Below, one piece after another: positions 37,491-44,374 of a stretch of 44,374 nucleotides of DNA. The translations under genes were made by a program, and so were the position numbers. Position 1 is the first letter of the stretch. Every line of letters starts with the position of its first letter. This DNA comes from SOIA01 sp964348015 (GTDB lineage: Bacteria; Acidobacteriota; Aminicenantia; Aminicenantales; Aminicenantaceae): the NCBI GenBank assembly GCA_964348015.1, contig CAYGBC010000049.1, positions 1-44,374 on the forward strand, read 5' to 3'. A model generated the notes under the pieces. That model was not told the DNA's origin, did no database searches, and worked only from the letters and a program-made list of their open reading frames with translations.

Positions 37491-39013
37491 CAATCCCCGA
37501 ATTTGATGCCCTGGGCCAGAGGAAGTTCTTTCGACCAGTTGACGGTGTTGGTTTGACGGCGCATGTATCCCTTCCAGGCGTCCGAACCAGACTCCCGGCC
37601 TCCTCCGGTCTCCTTTTCGCCGCCAAAGGCTCCTCCGATCTCTGCTCCGGATGTCCCGATATTAACATTGGCAATACCACAGTCCGAACCCTCATGCGAG
37701 AGGAACTTTTCCGCAGTCAGTAGATTCGTGGTGAAAATGGCACTGGATAATCCTTGCGGAACTTCGTTATGGAGCCGGATGGCATCTTCGATGTCCTCGT
37801 ATTCCAGGAGATACAGGATCGGGGCAAACGTCTCGTCATGCACGATCTCCGTCTGAGCCGGCATTTTCACGATGGTGGGCTCGACAAACTGATCGCCCAA
37901 TTTCTCAAGGCTGTGACCCCCGCAAAGGACTTCTCCTCCTTGCTCCTTGGCCTTCTCCAGAGCCGCCATCATATCCTCCACCGCTGCCTTTGTCACCAGC
38001 GGACCCATCAGGATTCCTTCCTCCATCGGATTTCCGATATTCACCTGCTTGTAACTCTGGACGATCCTCTCGGTCAGTTCAGAAGCGATCGACTTGTGCA
38101 TGATGATCCGCCGAGTGGTCGTGCAGCGCTGACCTGCGGTTCCGACCGCTCCAAACAGGATCGTCCGGACGGCCATATCCAGATCCGCATCCTCGGAAAC
38201 GATAATGGCGTTGTTCCCGCCAAGTTCGAGAATCGTTCTCCCGAACCGCTTGGCCACTGCCTCCGAAACTCTTCGCCCCATCTGGGTCGATCCTGTGAAG
38301 GAAATCAGAGGAAGCTGCTCGTCATTGATCATTCTCTCCCCGACGACAGCGCCGCGGCCGATCGCGATGTTAAAGATTCCCTGAAGCCCGTGGTCGGCCA
38401 TAACTCTGTTGCAGATGTGCTGGACAGCCACGGCAGTCAACGGCGTATCCGATGAAGGTTTCCAGACAGTCGTATCTCCGCAGACTGCGGCGATGGCCGC
38501 ATTCCAGGACCAGACCGCTACGGGAAAATTGAAGGCTGAGATGACGCCGATCGCTCCCAGCGGATGCCACTGCTCGAACATCCTGTGGGCCGGACGTTCG
38601 GAGTGCATGGACAAACCGTAGAGTTGACGGGAAAGGCCCACGGCAAAATCACATATGTCGATCATCTCTTGGACCTCTCCCACACCTTCGGCTTTGATCT
38701 TGCCCATCTCCAGAGTTACCAGCTCACCCAGAGGTTCTTTCAGTTCTCTGAGAGCCTCACCCAAATCTCTGACAAAAAGGCCGCGCTTTGGGGCTGGAGT
38801 CATACGCCACGTTTTAAATCCTTGAACCGCATGCGCGATGACCTGATCGTATGTCGTGTCTGTGGCCTGGAGGACTTTGGCGATCGGCTCTCCTGTGGCC
38901 GGATTATAGGAGACAAGCTCCTGGCCCTGAGGGTCTTCAAACCAGGCATCTCCGCCCGAGCACGCACCGGTGTTCACGTCTTTGATATTTAATTTTTCCA
39001 GTATTTTTTTCAT
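37490..39013 (-). CDS. Aldehyde dehydrogenase, ALDH7-like (aminoadipate-semialdehyde dehydrogenase type)
   Basis: A 507-residue NAD(P)-dependent aldehyde dehydrogenase. It contains 'VISAFNFPVAVWSWNAA' (ALDH7-type segment), 'VWKPSSDTPL', 'SFTGSTQMGRRV', 'LELGGNNAIIV' (catalytic Glu) and 'GQRCTTTRRIIMH' (catalytic Cys near 300). The C-terminal 'GGAFGGEKETGGGRESGSDAW' segment (21 residues with flanks) matches enzymes oxidising 2-aminoadipate-6-semialdehyde or piperideine-6-carboxylate in lysine breakdown. The ATG at 39013 gives normal length and has AGAGGAAAG upstream; a longer frame to 39121 would overlap the neighbouring gene. It follows the PruA-type gene by 29 bases. Exact substrate inferred from family resemblance. 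Confidence 0.88.
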   Translation of the reverse strand: MKKILEKLNIKDVNTGACSGGDAWFEDPQGQELVSYNPATGEPIAKVLQATDTTYDQVIAHAVQGFKTWRMTPAPKRGLFVRDLGEALRELKEPLGELVTLEMGKIKAEGVGEVQEMIDICDFAVGLSRQLYGLSMHSERPAHRMFEQWHPLGAIGVISAFNFPVAVWSWNAAIAAVCGDTTVWKPSSDTPLTAVAVQHICNRVMADHGLQGIFNIAIGRGAVVGERMINDEQLPLISFTGSTQMGRRVSEAVAKRFGRTILELGGNNAIIVSEDADLDMAVRTILFGAVGTAGQRCTTTRRIIMHKSIASELTERIVQSYKQVNIGNPMEEGILMGPLVTKAAVEDMMAALEKAKEQGGEVLCGGHSLEKLGDQFVEPTIVKMPAQTEIVHDETFAPILYLLEYEDIEDAIRLHNEVPQGLSSAIFTTNLLTAEKFLSHEGSDCGIANVNIGTSGAEIGGAFGGEKETGGGRESGSDAWKGYMRRQTNTVNWSKELPLAQGIKFGD

Positions 39014-39042
39014 CTGTCTTTCCTCTTTGAGTCCTTTCTTTC

Positions 39043-40671
39043 CTATTTTTCCTGCATGAAGGGATAACGGTAGTCTTTCGGAGGATTCAGGTTCTCCTTC
39101 ACCGCCCGGGCGCTCGTCCACCGCAGGAGGTTCAGGTAAGAACCAGCTTTATCGTTTGTCCCGGAACCCCTGGCTCCACCGAAAGGCTGCTGACTGACCA
39201 CGGCTCCTGTGGGTTTGTCGTTGATGTAGAAGTTTCCGGCGGCATGCCGGAGGGCAATGAACGCCTCATCTATGGCCGCCCGCTCGTTTGCAAATATCGA
39301 ACCCGTCAGACCGTAAGGGGAGGTGCTGTCACAGATTTTGAGAGTCTCCTTGTATTTTCCCTCGGGATAGACATAAATGGTGAGAACCGGCCCGAATATC
39401 TCCTCTTCCATGAGCTTGTGCTTGGGATTCGTGACTTCGACCAGGGTGGGCTCGATGAAATATCCTGTGGAGTCGTCGTAGGATCCGCCTTGAATAATTT
39501 CGGCCTCCTTCGACTCTTTGGCATACTCGATGTATTCAACGATGCTGTCAAAAGCCGGCTTGTCTATGACTGCTCCGATAAAATTCGTGAAATCCGTGAT
39601 GTCACCCATCTTTATGGATTTCACTTCTTTTAAAAGTCCATCCCTAATGGTTGGCCAGAGGTTGGAAGGGATATAAGCCCGGCTGGCCGCAGAACATTTC
39701 TGGCCCTGGTACTCAAAGGCACCGCGGACTAGAGCGATGACCACAGCTTGAGGATCTGCAGAGGAATGGACAAAGACAAAATCTTTCCCACCAGTCTCTC
39801 CCACGATTCGCGGATAGCTTTTGTATTTCATGAGGTTGGCACCGATGGTCTTCCACATTCCTTGAAACACAGAAGTGCTTCCTGTGAAATGAACGCCAGC
39901 CAATTCCGGCTTTTCGAGGACCGGATCCCCGATATGCCGACCGGGCCCGGGGATGAAGTTGATCACTCCGTCGGGCAATCCGGCTTCCTTCCACAGCTGG
40001 GTCAGAAAATAGGCCGAATAGACTGCGGATGAGGCGGGTTTCCACAGGACTGTGTTTCCCATCATGGCCGGCGATGTCGGAAGGTTTCCGGCAATGGATG
40101 TGAAATTGAAAGGTGTCACCGCAAAAACAAAACCTTCCAATGCCCTGTATTCCATATAGTTCCACGTCTCGGCAGAAGAATCCGGCTGCTGGGCATAGAT
40201 CTGGCTCATATAATAGGGATTGAAGCGGTAAAAATCGATCAGCTCGCAGGCCGAGTCAATCTCCGCCTGATGAGCAGTCTTCGACTGCCCTAGCATGGTT
40301 GCCGCATTGAGCACATCACGGTATTTCGTCGCCAGGAGTTCGGCCGCTCGAAGAAATATGGCGGCCCGTGAAGTCCATTCCATCTCTGACCAATCCTTCC
40401 AGGCCTTTTTGGCCTCCTTCACGGCCATATCCAGCTCTTTGGGTCCGGCTTTATGGTAGCGGCCGAGAAGATGTTGATGGTCATGGGGACAGCGGCAGTC
40501 CGCCAAATCTCCCGTACGAACTTCTTTTCCTCCGATGATCAGAGGAATCTCGATCTCCTCGCCCAGCATTCTCTCCAGCTGCTTTTTCAAAGCTTTTTTT
40601 TCTGGCGAGCCCGGTGCAAAACTGAACACGGGCTCGTTGAAAGGGGTAGGAATGTTAATTATGGCATTCAT
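39043..40671 (-). CDS. pruA: L-glutamate gamma-semialdehyde dehydrogenase (PruA/ALDH4 type)
   Basis: At 542 residues this matches the stand-alone ALDH4 enzymes that oxidise glutamate semialdehyde (from proline, or ornithine) to glutamate. It has 'PEKKALKKQLERM' near the N-terminus, 'AVTPFNFTSIAGNLPTSPA', 'LWKPASSAVYSAYFL' and 'VHFTGSTSVFQGMW'. The catalytic Glu is in 'VGETGGKDFVFVH' and the catalytic Cys in 'YQGQKCSAASRAYIP'; 'QQPFGGARGSGTNDKAG' near the C-terminus is typical. AAAGGAGG lies 8 bases before the ATG. It leads the pair of dehydrogenases followed by the DUF1858 gene; no proline dehydrogenase (PutA/PutB) is in the window. Confidence 0.95.
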   Translation of the reverse strand: MNAIINIPTPFNEPVFSFAPGSPEKKALKKQLERMLGEEIEIPLIIGGKEVRTGDLADCRCPHDHQHLLGRYHKAGPKELDMAVKEAKKAWKDWSEMEWTSRAAIFLRAAELLATKYRDVLNAATMLGQSKTAHQAEIDSACELIDFYRFNPYYMSQIYAQQPDSSAETWNYMEYRALEGFVFAVTPFNFTSIAGNLPTSPAMMGNTVLWKPASSAVYSAYFLTQLWKEAGLPDGVINFIPGPGRHIGDPVLEKPELAGVHFTGSTSVFQGMWKTIGANLMKYKSYPRIVGETGGKDFVFVHSSADPQAVVIALVRGAFEYQGQKCSAASRAYIPSNLWPTIRDGLLKEVKSIKMGDITDFTNFIGAVIDKPAFDSIVEYIEYAKESKEAEIIQGGSYDDSTGYFIEPTLVEVTNPKHKLMEEEIFGPVLTIYVYPEGKYKETLKICDSTSPYGLTGSIFANERAAIDEAFIALRHAAGNFYINDKPTGAVVSQQPFGGARGSGTNDKAGSYLNLLRWTSARAVKENLNPPKDYRYPFMQEK

Positions 40672-40786
40672 CTCAATGTCCTCCTTTACCGATAGTAAAT
40701 GTTTTTATTAATTTATGAATACTAATAGGATTCGGTCAGATGACTCACTACTATATTATTTTCTTCTGTGGAGTTCAAGAATCTCG

Positions 40787-41332
40787 TCAGAGTCCGAGTT
40801 CTTGGTCGATGCCCTGCATGGCTTCTATGCAGAGGGAAATGAACTCATCCAGCTCGAGCGGGATATTCGTGCACTGCTCGATGTCTTCTCTCCGCGCACC
40901 CCGTGCAAAGCTCTTTTCTTTATAACGTCTCTGTACGAATCCCAAGTCGATTTCCTTGAGCTTTTTGCTGGGATGCATCAATGTCGCGGCGATGATCAGT
41001 CCGGTGAGGGGATCAATGGAAAAGATAGCCCAGTCCATTGCGTTCTCGCAGGGCACCTGAGCCGCATGGGCCTTGACCGCATGAATGATCTCTTCATCGA
41101 TTCCATGTTCCGCTAAGATCTTAACTGTCTCAGTGGTATGGAGTTCCGGGCTTTTCTCTGTAATCTCATAATCCATGTCATGGAGAATTCCCGCCAGCCC
41201 CCATTTCTCCTCATCCTGGCCGATCCTCCGGGCCACAGTCCTCATGCAGGCCTCCACGGCCAGAGAATGCTTGACCAGATTTTTGTTTTTGAGGTGTTCT
41301 TTTACGAGCTCTAAAGCTTCTTCTCTATTCAT
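40787..41332 (-). CDS. HD-domain phosphohydrolase-like protein
   Basis: A 181-residue protein of the HD superfamily: His22 ('LVKHSLAVEA'), His51-Asp52 ('GILHDMDYE') and a late Asp ('FSIDPLTGLI') are the metal ligands. Such proteins are often annotated as HDIG-domain hydrolases and probably act on nucleotides or phosphoesters in the cytoplasm. The ATG at 41332 has AAGGAG 8-9 bases upstream; a GTG at 41341 is the alternative. It stands between the beta-propeller lipoprotein (13-22 bases upstream) and pruA (115 bases downstream). Substrate unknown. Confidence 0.85.
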   Translation of the reverse strand: MNREEALELVKEHLKNKNLVKHSLAVEACMRTVARRIGQDEEKWGLAGILHDMDYEITEKSPELHTTETVKILAEHGIDEEIIHAVKAHAAQVPCENAMDWAIFSIDPLTGLIIAATLMHPSKKLKEIDLGFVQRRYKEKSFARGARREDIEQCTNIPLELDEFISLCIEAMQGIDQELGL

Positions 41333-41354
41333 TCGTCTCACTCCTTTTTCTCAT

Positions 41355-42722
41355 TTATTTCAAATTTTGATTCTTTTGCACTGAAAACGGAATTTCGGCT
41401 GCAGCATTCTCTTTTCCGTCGAAAACTCTGACACCGACAATGTAATCTCCTGATTTCTCCGGTATCCACACCCAGGAATTGGTCTCTGAGCTTTCCTGAA
41501 CCACAACTCTCTCCCCCCCTTCTTTCAGATAAAACTCGTACTGCGGCATGAAAAAACCTCGAACGGATGCGGTGAATTTGACTTCCTCACCCACTTGTTG
41601 AGGCGATTGTTTGGATGTTCTCAGGGACACCCTCACTCTCTTCTTCAGGAAGAGAATTCTTCCTCTATCCTTCTGGTTGTCATAGAGGCTGAAGAGAAGA
41701 TAAGGAGCGAACCATACGGGATTGGATTTGACTTCCTTCTTGGCATCAAACTCCCCGACTTTCTCTCCTGTTTCCAGGTCAAAGCTCACCAGGAGAGAAG
41801 AAAGCGAGGAAACAACCACCCGTTCTCCAGAAACCTCGAGCCGATAAAAACTCCTGGAGGGGATCATCTGCCACCAGAGAATATGACCTTTCTTCTTGTG
41901 CAGGCAGTACACCACATTATTCCAGCAGAGAAAAAGAATTTTCTTCCTGGCAAGAACAGGGGACGTAAAGATCTTCCCTCCAGTCTTGACTTTCCATTTC
42001 TTTTTTTTCTTTTGAAGACCGAAACAATAAAAATAATGGTCATCCGCACCAAAATACACAAGATTCTTTTCGACAAGAGGAGGGCCCTGAATCTTCCCGT
42101 CGACTCTGATCTTCCCGATGAGAGATCCTTCCCGGGAGAGGATATACAGATTGTGGTCATCGCAGCCAAATACGATCTTATTGTCCGCATAAATGGGGGT
42201 AGAGCGGATGGCGTCTTTTGCCTGGAATCTCCAGAGTTCCTTCCCGTTCGCAGTGCCGAACGCATAAAAATTTCCTTTCTCTGTACCGAGGCATACAGCC
42301 GTATGGAGTTCCGCAATTCCGGAGGTAATGACCTCCCCCACATCAATCTTCCATAAAAGGTTCCCTTTTTTATCCAGGCAGTACAGTGTATCGTTGTTGT
42401 CACAGACATAAATATTTTCCGTGCCAAGGGAGGGAGGGCTGATCAAATCTTCGGACACCTGAGTTTCCCATAAGATTTGACGTTTCACGCCATCAAAACA
42501 ATACACTTTTCCGTTCTGTGTTGAAAGGTAGAGCCTCTCCCCTTCCTTCTCGATACGATCGATGATCTTCCCTGAGTAGGCAATCTCCCCATCCTTTTCT
42601 AAAGGGAAAAAAACGCCTACAGGATAAGACGGATCTTTGGGACTGAACACAGAACACGAGCTGAGGAGGGAAAAAAGCAACCATAGAGGAATGGTCTTCT
42701 TTATGTTCCGCGTGAGACACAT
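41355..42722 (-). CDS. Lipoprotein with PQQ-like beta-propeller repeats
   Basis: A 455-residue protein. The N-terminus has a basic start, hydrophobic 'TIPLWLLFSLLSSC' and a lipobox (LSSC), so it is a lipoprotein. About seven PQQ-like blades follow, each with a motif such as 'NGKVYCFDGVKRQILWET', 'DTLYCLDKKGNLLWKID' or 'NFYAFGTANGKELWRF', giving a BamB-like propeller. The last 90 residues look like an Ig-like or PKD-like domain ('SGDYIVGVRVFDGKENAA'). It may be a scaffold in the outer-membrane or periplasmic space; the haem and PQQ ligands of alcohol dehydrogenases are absent. The start is uncertain: ATG 42722 fits the signal best, ATG 42755 and 42785 are possible, and none has a good ribosome site. 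Confidence 0.75.
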   Translation of the reverse strand: MCLTRNIKKTIPLWLLFSLLSSCSVFSPKDPSYPVGVFFPLEKDGEIAYSGKIIDRIEKEGERLYLSTQNGKVYCFDGVKRQILWETQVSEDLISPPSLGTENIYVCDNNDTLYCLDKKGNLLWKIDVGEVITSGIAELHTAVCLGTEKGNFYAFGTANGKELWRFQAKDAIRSTPIYADNKIVFGCDDHNLYILSREGSLIGKIRVDGKIQGPPLVEKNLVYFGADDHYFYCFGLQKKKKKWKVKTGGKIFTSPVLARKKILFLCWNNVVYCLHKKKGHILWWQMIPSRSFYRLEVSGERVVVSSLSSLLVSFDLETGEKVGEFDAKKEVKSNPVWFAPYLLFSLYDNQKDRGRILFLKKRVRVSLRTSKQSPQQVGEEVKFTASVRGFFMPQYEFYLKEGGERVVVQESSETNSWVWIPEKSGDYIVGVRVFDGKENAAAEIPFSVQKNQNLK

Positions 42723-42800
42723 AGGAAATGCTTCTTTCTTCCCCCTCTCTTCCATCTTTACATAAGCTGAGCAGGCTGATATCATTCAAAAGAGAGAGCA

Positions 42801-42977
42801 ATGATTAACTACATTATGCTCTATAAAATCCGGAAAAAAGTCAAAAGGATTCTGAAGGAAAAAATCGCCGAAGATGAACTGGCGACCACGCCGACATCCT
42901 GCGTGGGCTGTGTGGCGGATGACATCAGCTGGGAAATCTATTACCTTCTTAAAGAAGACAAGAGCGGTAAGAATTAA
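42801..42977 (+). CDS. Small CxxC protein (58 residues)
   Basis: A short frame beginning ATG at 42801, divergent from the lipoprotein gene. It reads: basic N-terminal helix ('KIRKKVKRILKEKIAED'), then 'TPTSCVGCVADDISWEIYYL' with a CxxC pair, then a Lys-rich end. Codon choice is like that of the neighbours and the acidic/aromatic segment after CxxC is protein-like; it is the only sizeable frame in this gap. AGAGAGAG before the ATG is a weak ribosome site. The stop overlaps the hairpin at 42977-43026. It could bind a metal or take part in redox. I do not recognise a family. Confidence 0.5.
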   Translation: MINYIMLYKIRKKVKRILKEKIAEDELATTPTSCVGCVADDISWEIYYLLKEDKSGKN

Positions 42978-43026
42978 AAAAGGGGACAGGCAACTTTTTT
43001 AAAAAAAAGTAGCCTGTCCCCTTTTT
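42977..43026. terminator. Long bidirectional hairpin between the CxxC gene and rarA
   Basis: AAAAAGGGGACAGGC (42977-42991) pairs with GCCTGTCCCCTTTTT (43012-43026), a perfect 15-bp outer stem; an inner CTTTTTT/AAAAAAG stem follows after a 2-base mismatch. It touches the stop codons of both convergent genes and should terminate both. Same GGGGACAGG family as the ends of element A. Confidence 0.8.
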
Positions 43027-44374
43027 ATCTTTTATTTTTCAATTTCTTATTTTTATTCTCTTTTTTTTCTTCTTTTTCTTTTTTCGTTCGGCTCTGGTTC
43101 TCCGCCCCCTCTTTTCTCATCTTATCTTTTATCGAATTCCACCAGTCTATTCTTTTTTGAATATCTTTTTCCAGGCCCAAGTTCCCGGGTTCATAGTACT
43201 TCCGGCCCTTTAATTTTTTGGGAAAGGTCTCCATATCAGTTGTCGAGAACGCGAAATCATGGGCATAGGCATAATCCTTTCCGTACCCCACGTCTTTCAT
43301 CAAACGAGTCACTGGGTTTCTGAGCTGGAGTGGAACAGGTTCAAAAGGGCTGGCCTCGACATCCTTCATGGCTTTGCCGAAGGCCACATAGGCGCGGTTG
43401 CTTTTGGGAGCTGAAGCCATGTAAATCACAGCTTCGGCCAAAGCCAGCTCCCCTTCGGGAGAGCCGATAAAATCATAAGCCTCCTTGGCGTTGAGTGCGA
43501 TGGCCAATGCCTGAGGGTCGGCGAGCCCGATATCCTCCGACGCAAACCTCACCAGTCTCCGGGCAATGTAGAGAGCATCTTCTCCAGCGGCGATCATCCG
43601 GGCCAGCCAATACAGAGATGCATCCACATCGCTGTTCCTCAGGCTCTTATGAAGAGCGGAAATCAGGTTGAAGTGCTCCTCTCCCTTCTTGTCGTAAAGA
43701 AGGATCCTCTTCTGAAGGGCTTCTTTGACTTCTTTGATGGAGATCTTTTTTCCTTTGACCAGGCTGGAAGCAATTTCAAGGGTATTCAAAGCCCGGCGGG
43801 CATCGCCGTTCGCATAATCAATGATCATCTGAGGCGCCTGGCCTTCGAGCTTGAGGTGGAGTTGACCCAACCCGTATTCCTCATCTGTCAGAGCCTCCTG
43901 GATAATCCGGGTCAAAGTCTCCTTCGAAAGGGGATTTAAAACCAGAACCTTCATCCTCGAAAGAAGAGGAGCGATGACTTCGAAAGAGGGATTTTCTGTC
44001 GTCGAACCAAACAGGATGATGTCCCCTTTTTCCACATAGGGCAGAAAAGCGCCCTGCTGGGCTTTATTAAATCGGTGGATCTCATCGATAAAAATGACCG
44101 TGGGCTGTTTGTAGATCTTTCTGTGGCTCTCGGCTCTGGCCATGACCTGTTTGACTTCTTTAATCCCTGAGAGAACCGCACTGAAAAACATGCAGGGCAG
44201 GTTAAAATGTTCTGCCAGGATATACCCCAGAGTGGTCTTTCCAGAGCCCGGAGGTCCCCAGAATATGAGGGACACCAGGCGGTCTGCCTTGATCAACTGA
44301 GACAGGATCTTCCCTTTTCCGATGATATGTTCCTGTCCGTAAAACCGGTCCAGAGACTTGGGACGCATCCTCTC
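43025..44374 (-). CDS. rarA: Replication-associated recombination protein A, AAA+ ATPase (5' end outside window)
   Basis: The visible frame covers about 450 residues and continues past the window edge: it enters as '...ERMRPKSLDRFYGQEHIIG', where RarA proteins normally have a few residues more. Walker A 'WGPPGSGKTTLGYIL', Walker B 'TVIFIDEIHRFNKAQQGAFL', sensor 1 'GSTTENPSF' and arginine-rich 'NGDARRALNTLE' (sensor 2) are all present, followed by the tetramerisation part ('YWLARMIAAGEDALYIARRL', 'YKYxPG-like' end). RarA (MgsA) acts at stalled replication forks with RecA and SSB. The C-terminus has an extra tail of about 35 mostly Lys/Glu/Asn residues that runs into the hairpin repeat, probably a low-complexity extension. 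Confidence 0.95.
   Translation of the reverse strand, partial: ERMRPKSLDRFYGQEHIIGKGKILSQLIKADRLVSLIFWGPPGSGKTTLGYILAEHFNLPCMFFSAVLSGIKEVKQVMARAESHRKIYKQPTVIFIDEIHRFNKAQQGAFLPYVEKGDIILFGSTTENPSFEVIAPLLSRMKVLVLNPLSKETLTRIIQEALTDEEYGLGQLHLKLEGQAPQMIIDYANGDARRALNTLEIASSLVKGKKISIKEVKEALQKRILLYDKKGEEHFNLISALHKSLRNSDVDASLYWLARMIAAGEDALYIARRLVRFASEDIGLADPQALAIALNAKEAYDFIGSPEGELALAEAVIYMASAPKSNRAYVAFGKAMKDVEASPFEPVPLQLRNPVTRLMKDVGYGKDYAYAHDFAFSTTDMETFPKKLKGRKYYEPGNLGLEKDIQKRIDWWNSIKDKMRKEGAENQSRTKKEKEEKKENKNKKLKNKR

Overview
This is a chromosomal, housekeeping-rich window from a bacterium: SecA, UvrB, UvrC, GuaB, AcpS, PanBCD, RarA and a tRNA-Gly are all bacterial in type. Codon and base composition look even except for the AT-rich toxin-antitoxin patch at 9.7-10.6 kb. 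The FeoAB transporter with a Fur-type operator, an orphan corrinoid protein, a ferredoxin-thioredoxin-reductase-like protein and a DUF2769 lipoprotein suggest an anaerobic or microaerophilic organism. An archaeal-type thiolase/HMG-CoA synthase/DUF35 set, DUF4097 proteins and REP-rich intergenic regions would fit an uncultured lineage near Acidobacteriota/Aminicenantota. That placement is weak inference; no 16S gene or other decisive marker is present.

Layout. (1) 1-1.37 kb, minus: an ECF sigma factor, a membrane anti-sigma and the start of an HtrA-like protein that seems to have lost its catalytic His and Asp. (2) 1.7-6.6 kb, minus: methylcrotonyl-CoA-carboxylase-like genes (carboxyltransferase, enoyl-CoA hydratase, biotin carboxylase, biotin carrier), interrupted by REP clusters; this looks like leucine catabolism. 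(3) 6.97-9.59 kb, minus: HMG-CoA synthase, thiolase and DUF35 Zn-ribbon protein, the set that forms one complex in archaea. (4) 9.75-10.6 kb, minus: an HTH/Doc toxin-antitoxin pair behind a regularly spaced GTTAAC operator array. (5) 10.79-13.99 kb, plus: a second ECF sigma module with zinc-finger anti-sigma, two LiaI/LiaF-like membrane proteins and a DUF4097 beta-repeat protein, closed by a clear terminator. (6) 14.1-18.1 kb, minus: an unknown protein, lipoate ligase/octanoyltransferase, tRNA-Gly(CCC), a corrinoid protein and a divergent thymidylate synthase. (7) 18.4-23.8 kb, plus: PilZ, bactofilin, uvrB, uvrC, acpS. (8) 23.8-27.5 kb, minus: feoA-feoB and a GT87-type membrane glycosyltransferase whose C-terminus is encoded by an inverted repeat. 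(9) 27.7-33.9 kb, plus: secA, guaB, then a redox cluster (membrane cytochrome c, Tat-type DUF2769 lipoprotein, rubredoxin-FTR fusion, CPHC thioredoxin-like protein). (10) 34.1-44.4 kb, mostly minus: panBCD, a deoxynucleoside-kinase-like protein, DUF1858 protein, two aldehyde dehydrogenases (lysine- and proline-type), an HD protein, a beta-propeller lipoprotein, a small CxxC protein and rarA (cut by the window end).

How it works together. The two ECF modules share a promoter type (GNAACTT, 16-bp spacer, GTYTA) upstream of each sigma gene, so both are probably autoregulated. Vegetative promoters close to TTGACA-17-TATAAT are visible before several genes; at uvrB and secA they lie so close to the start codon that the transcripts should be leaderless. 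Leucine-type carboxylation would end in HMG-CoA, the same metabolite made by the neighbouring HMG-CoA synthase. Gene ends carry a family of inverted repeats beginning GGGG(A/T)CAGG, two of which enclose REP pairs in roughly 250-270 bp composite palindromes. The least explained parts are the redox cluster at 31.8-33.9 kb, the pseudo-HtrA, the operator array and the composite repeats.
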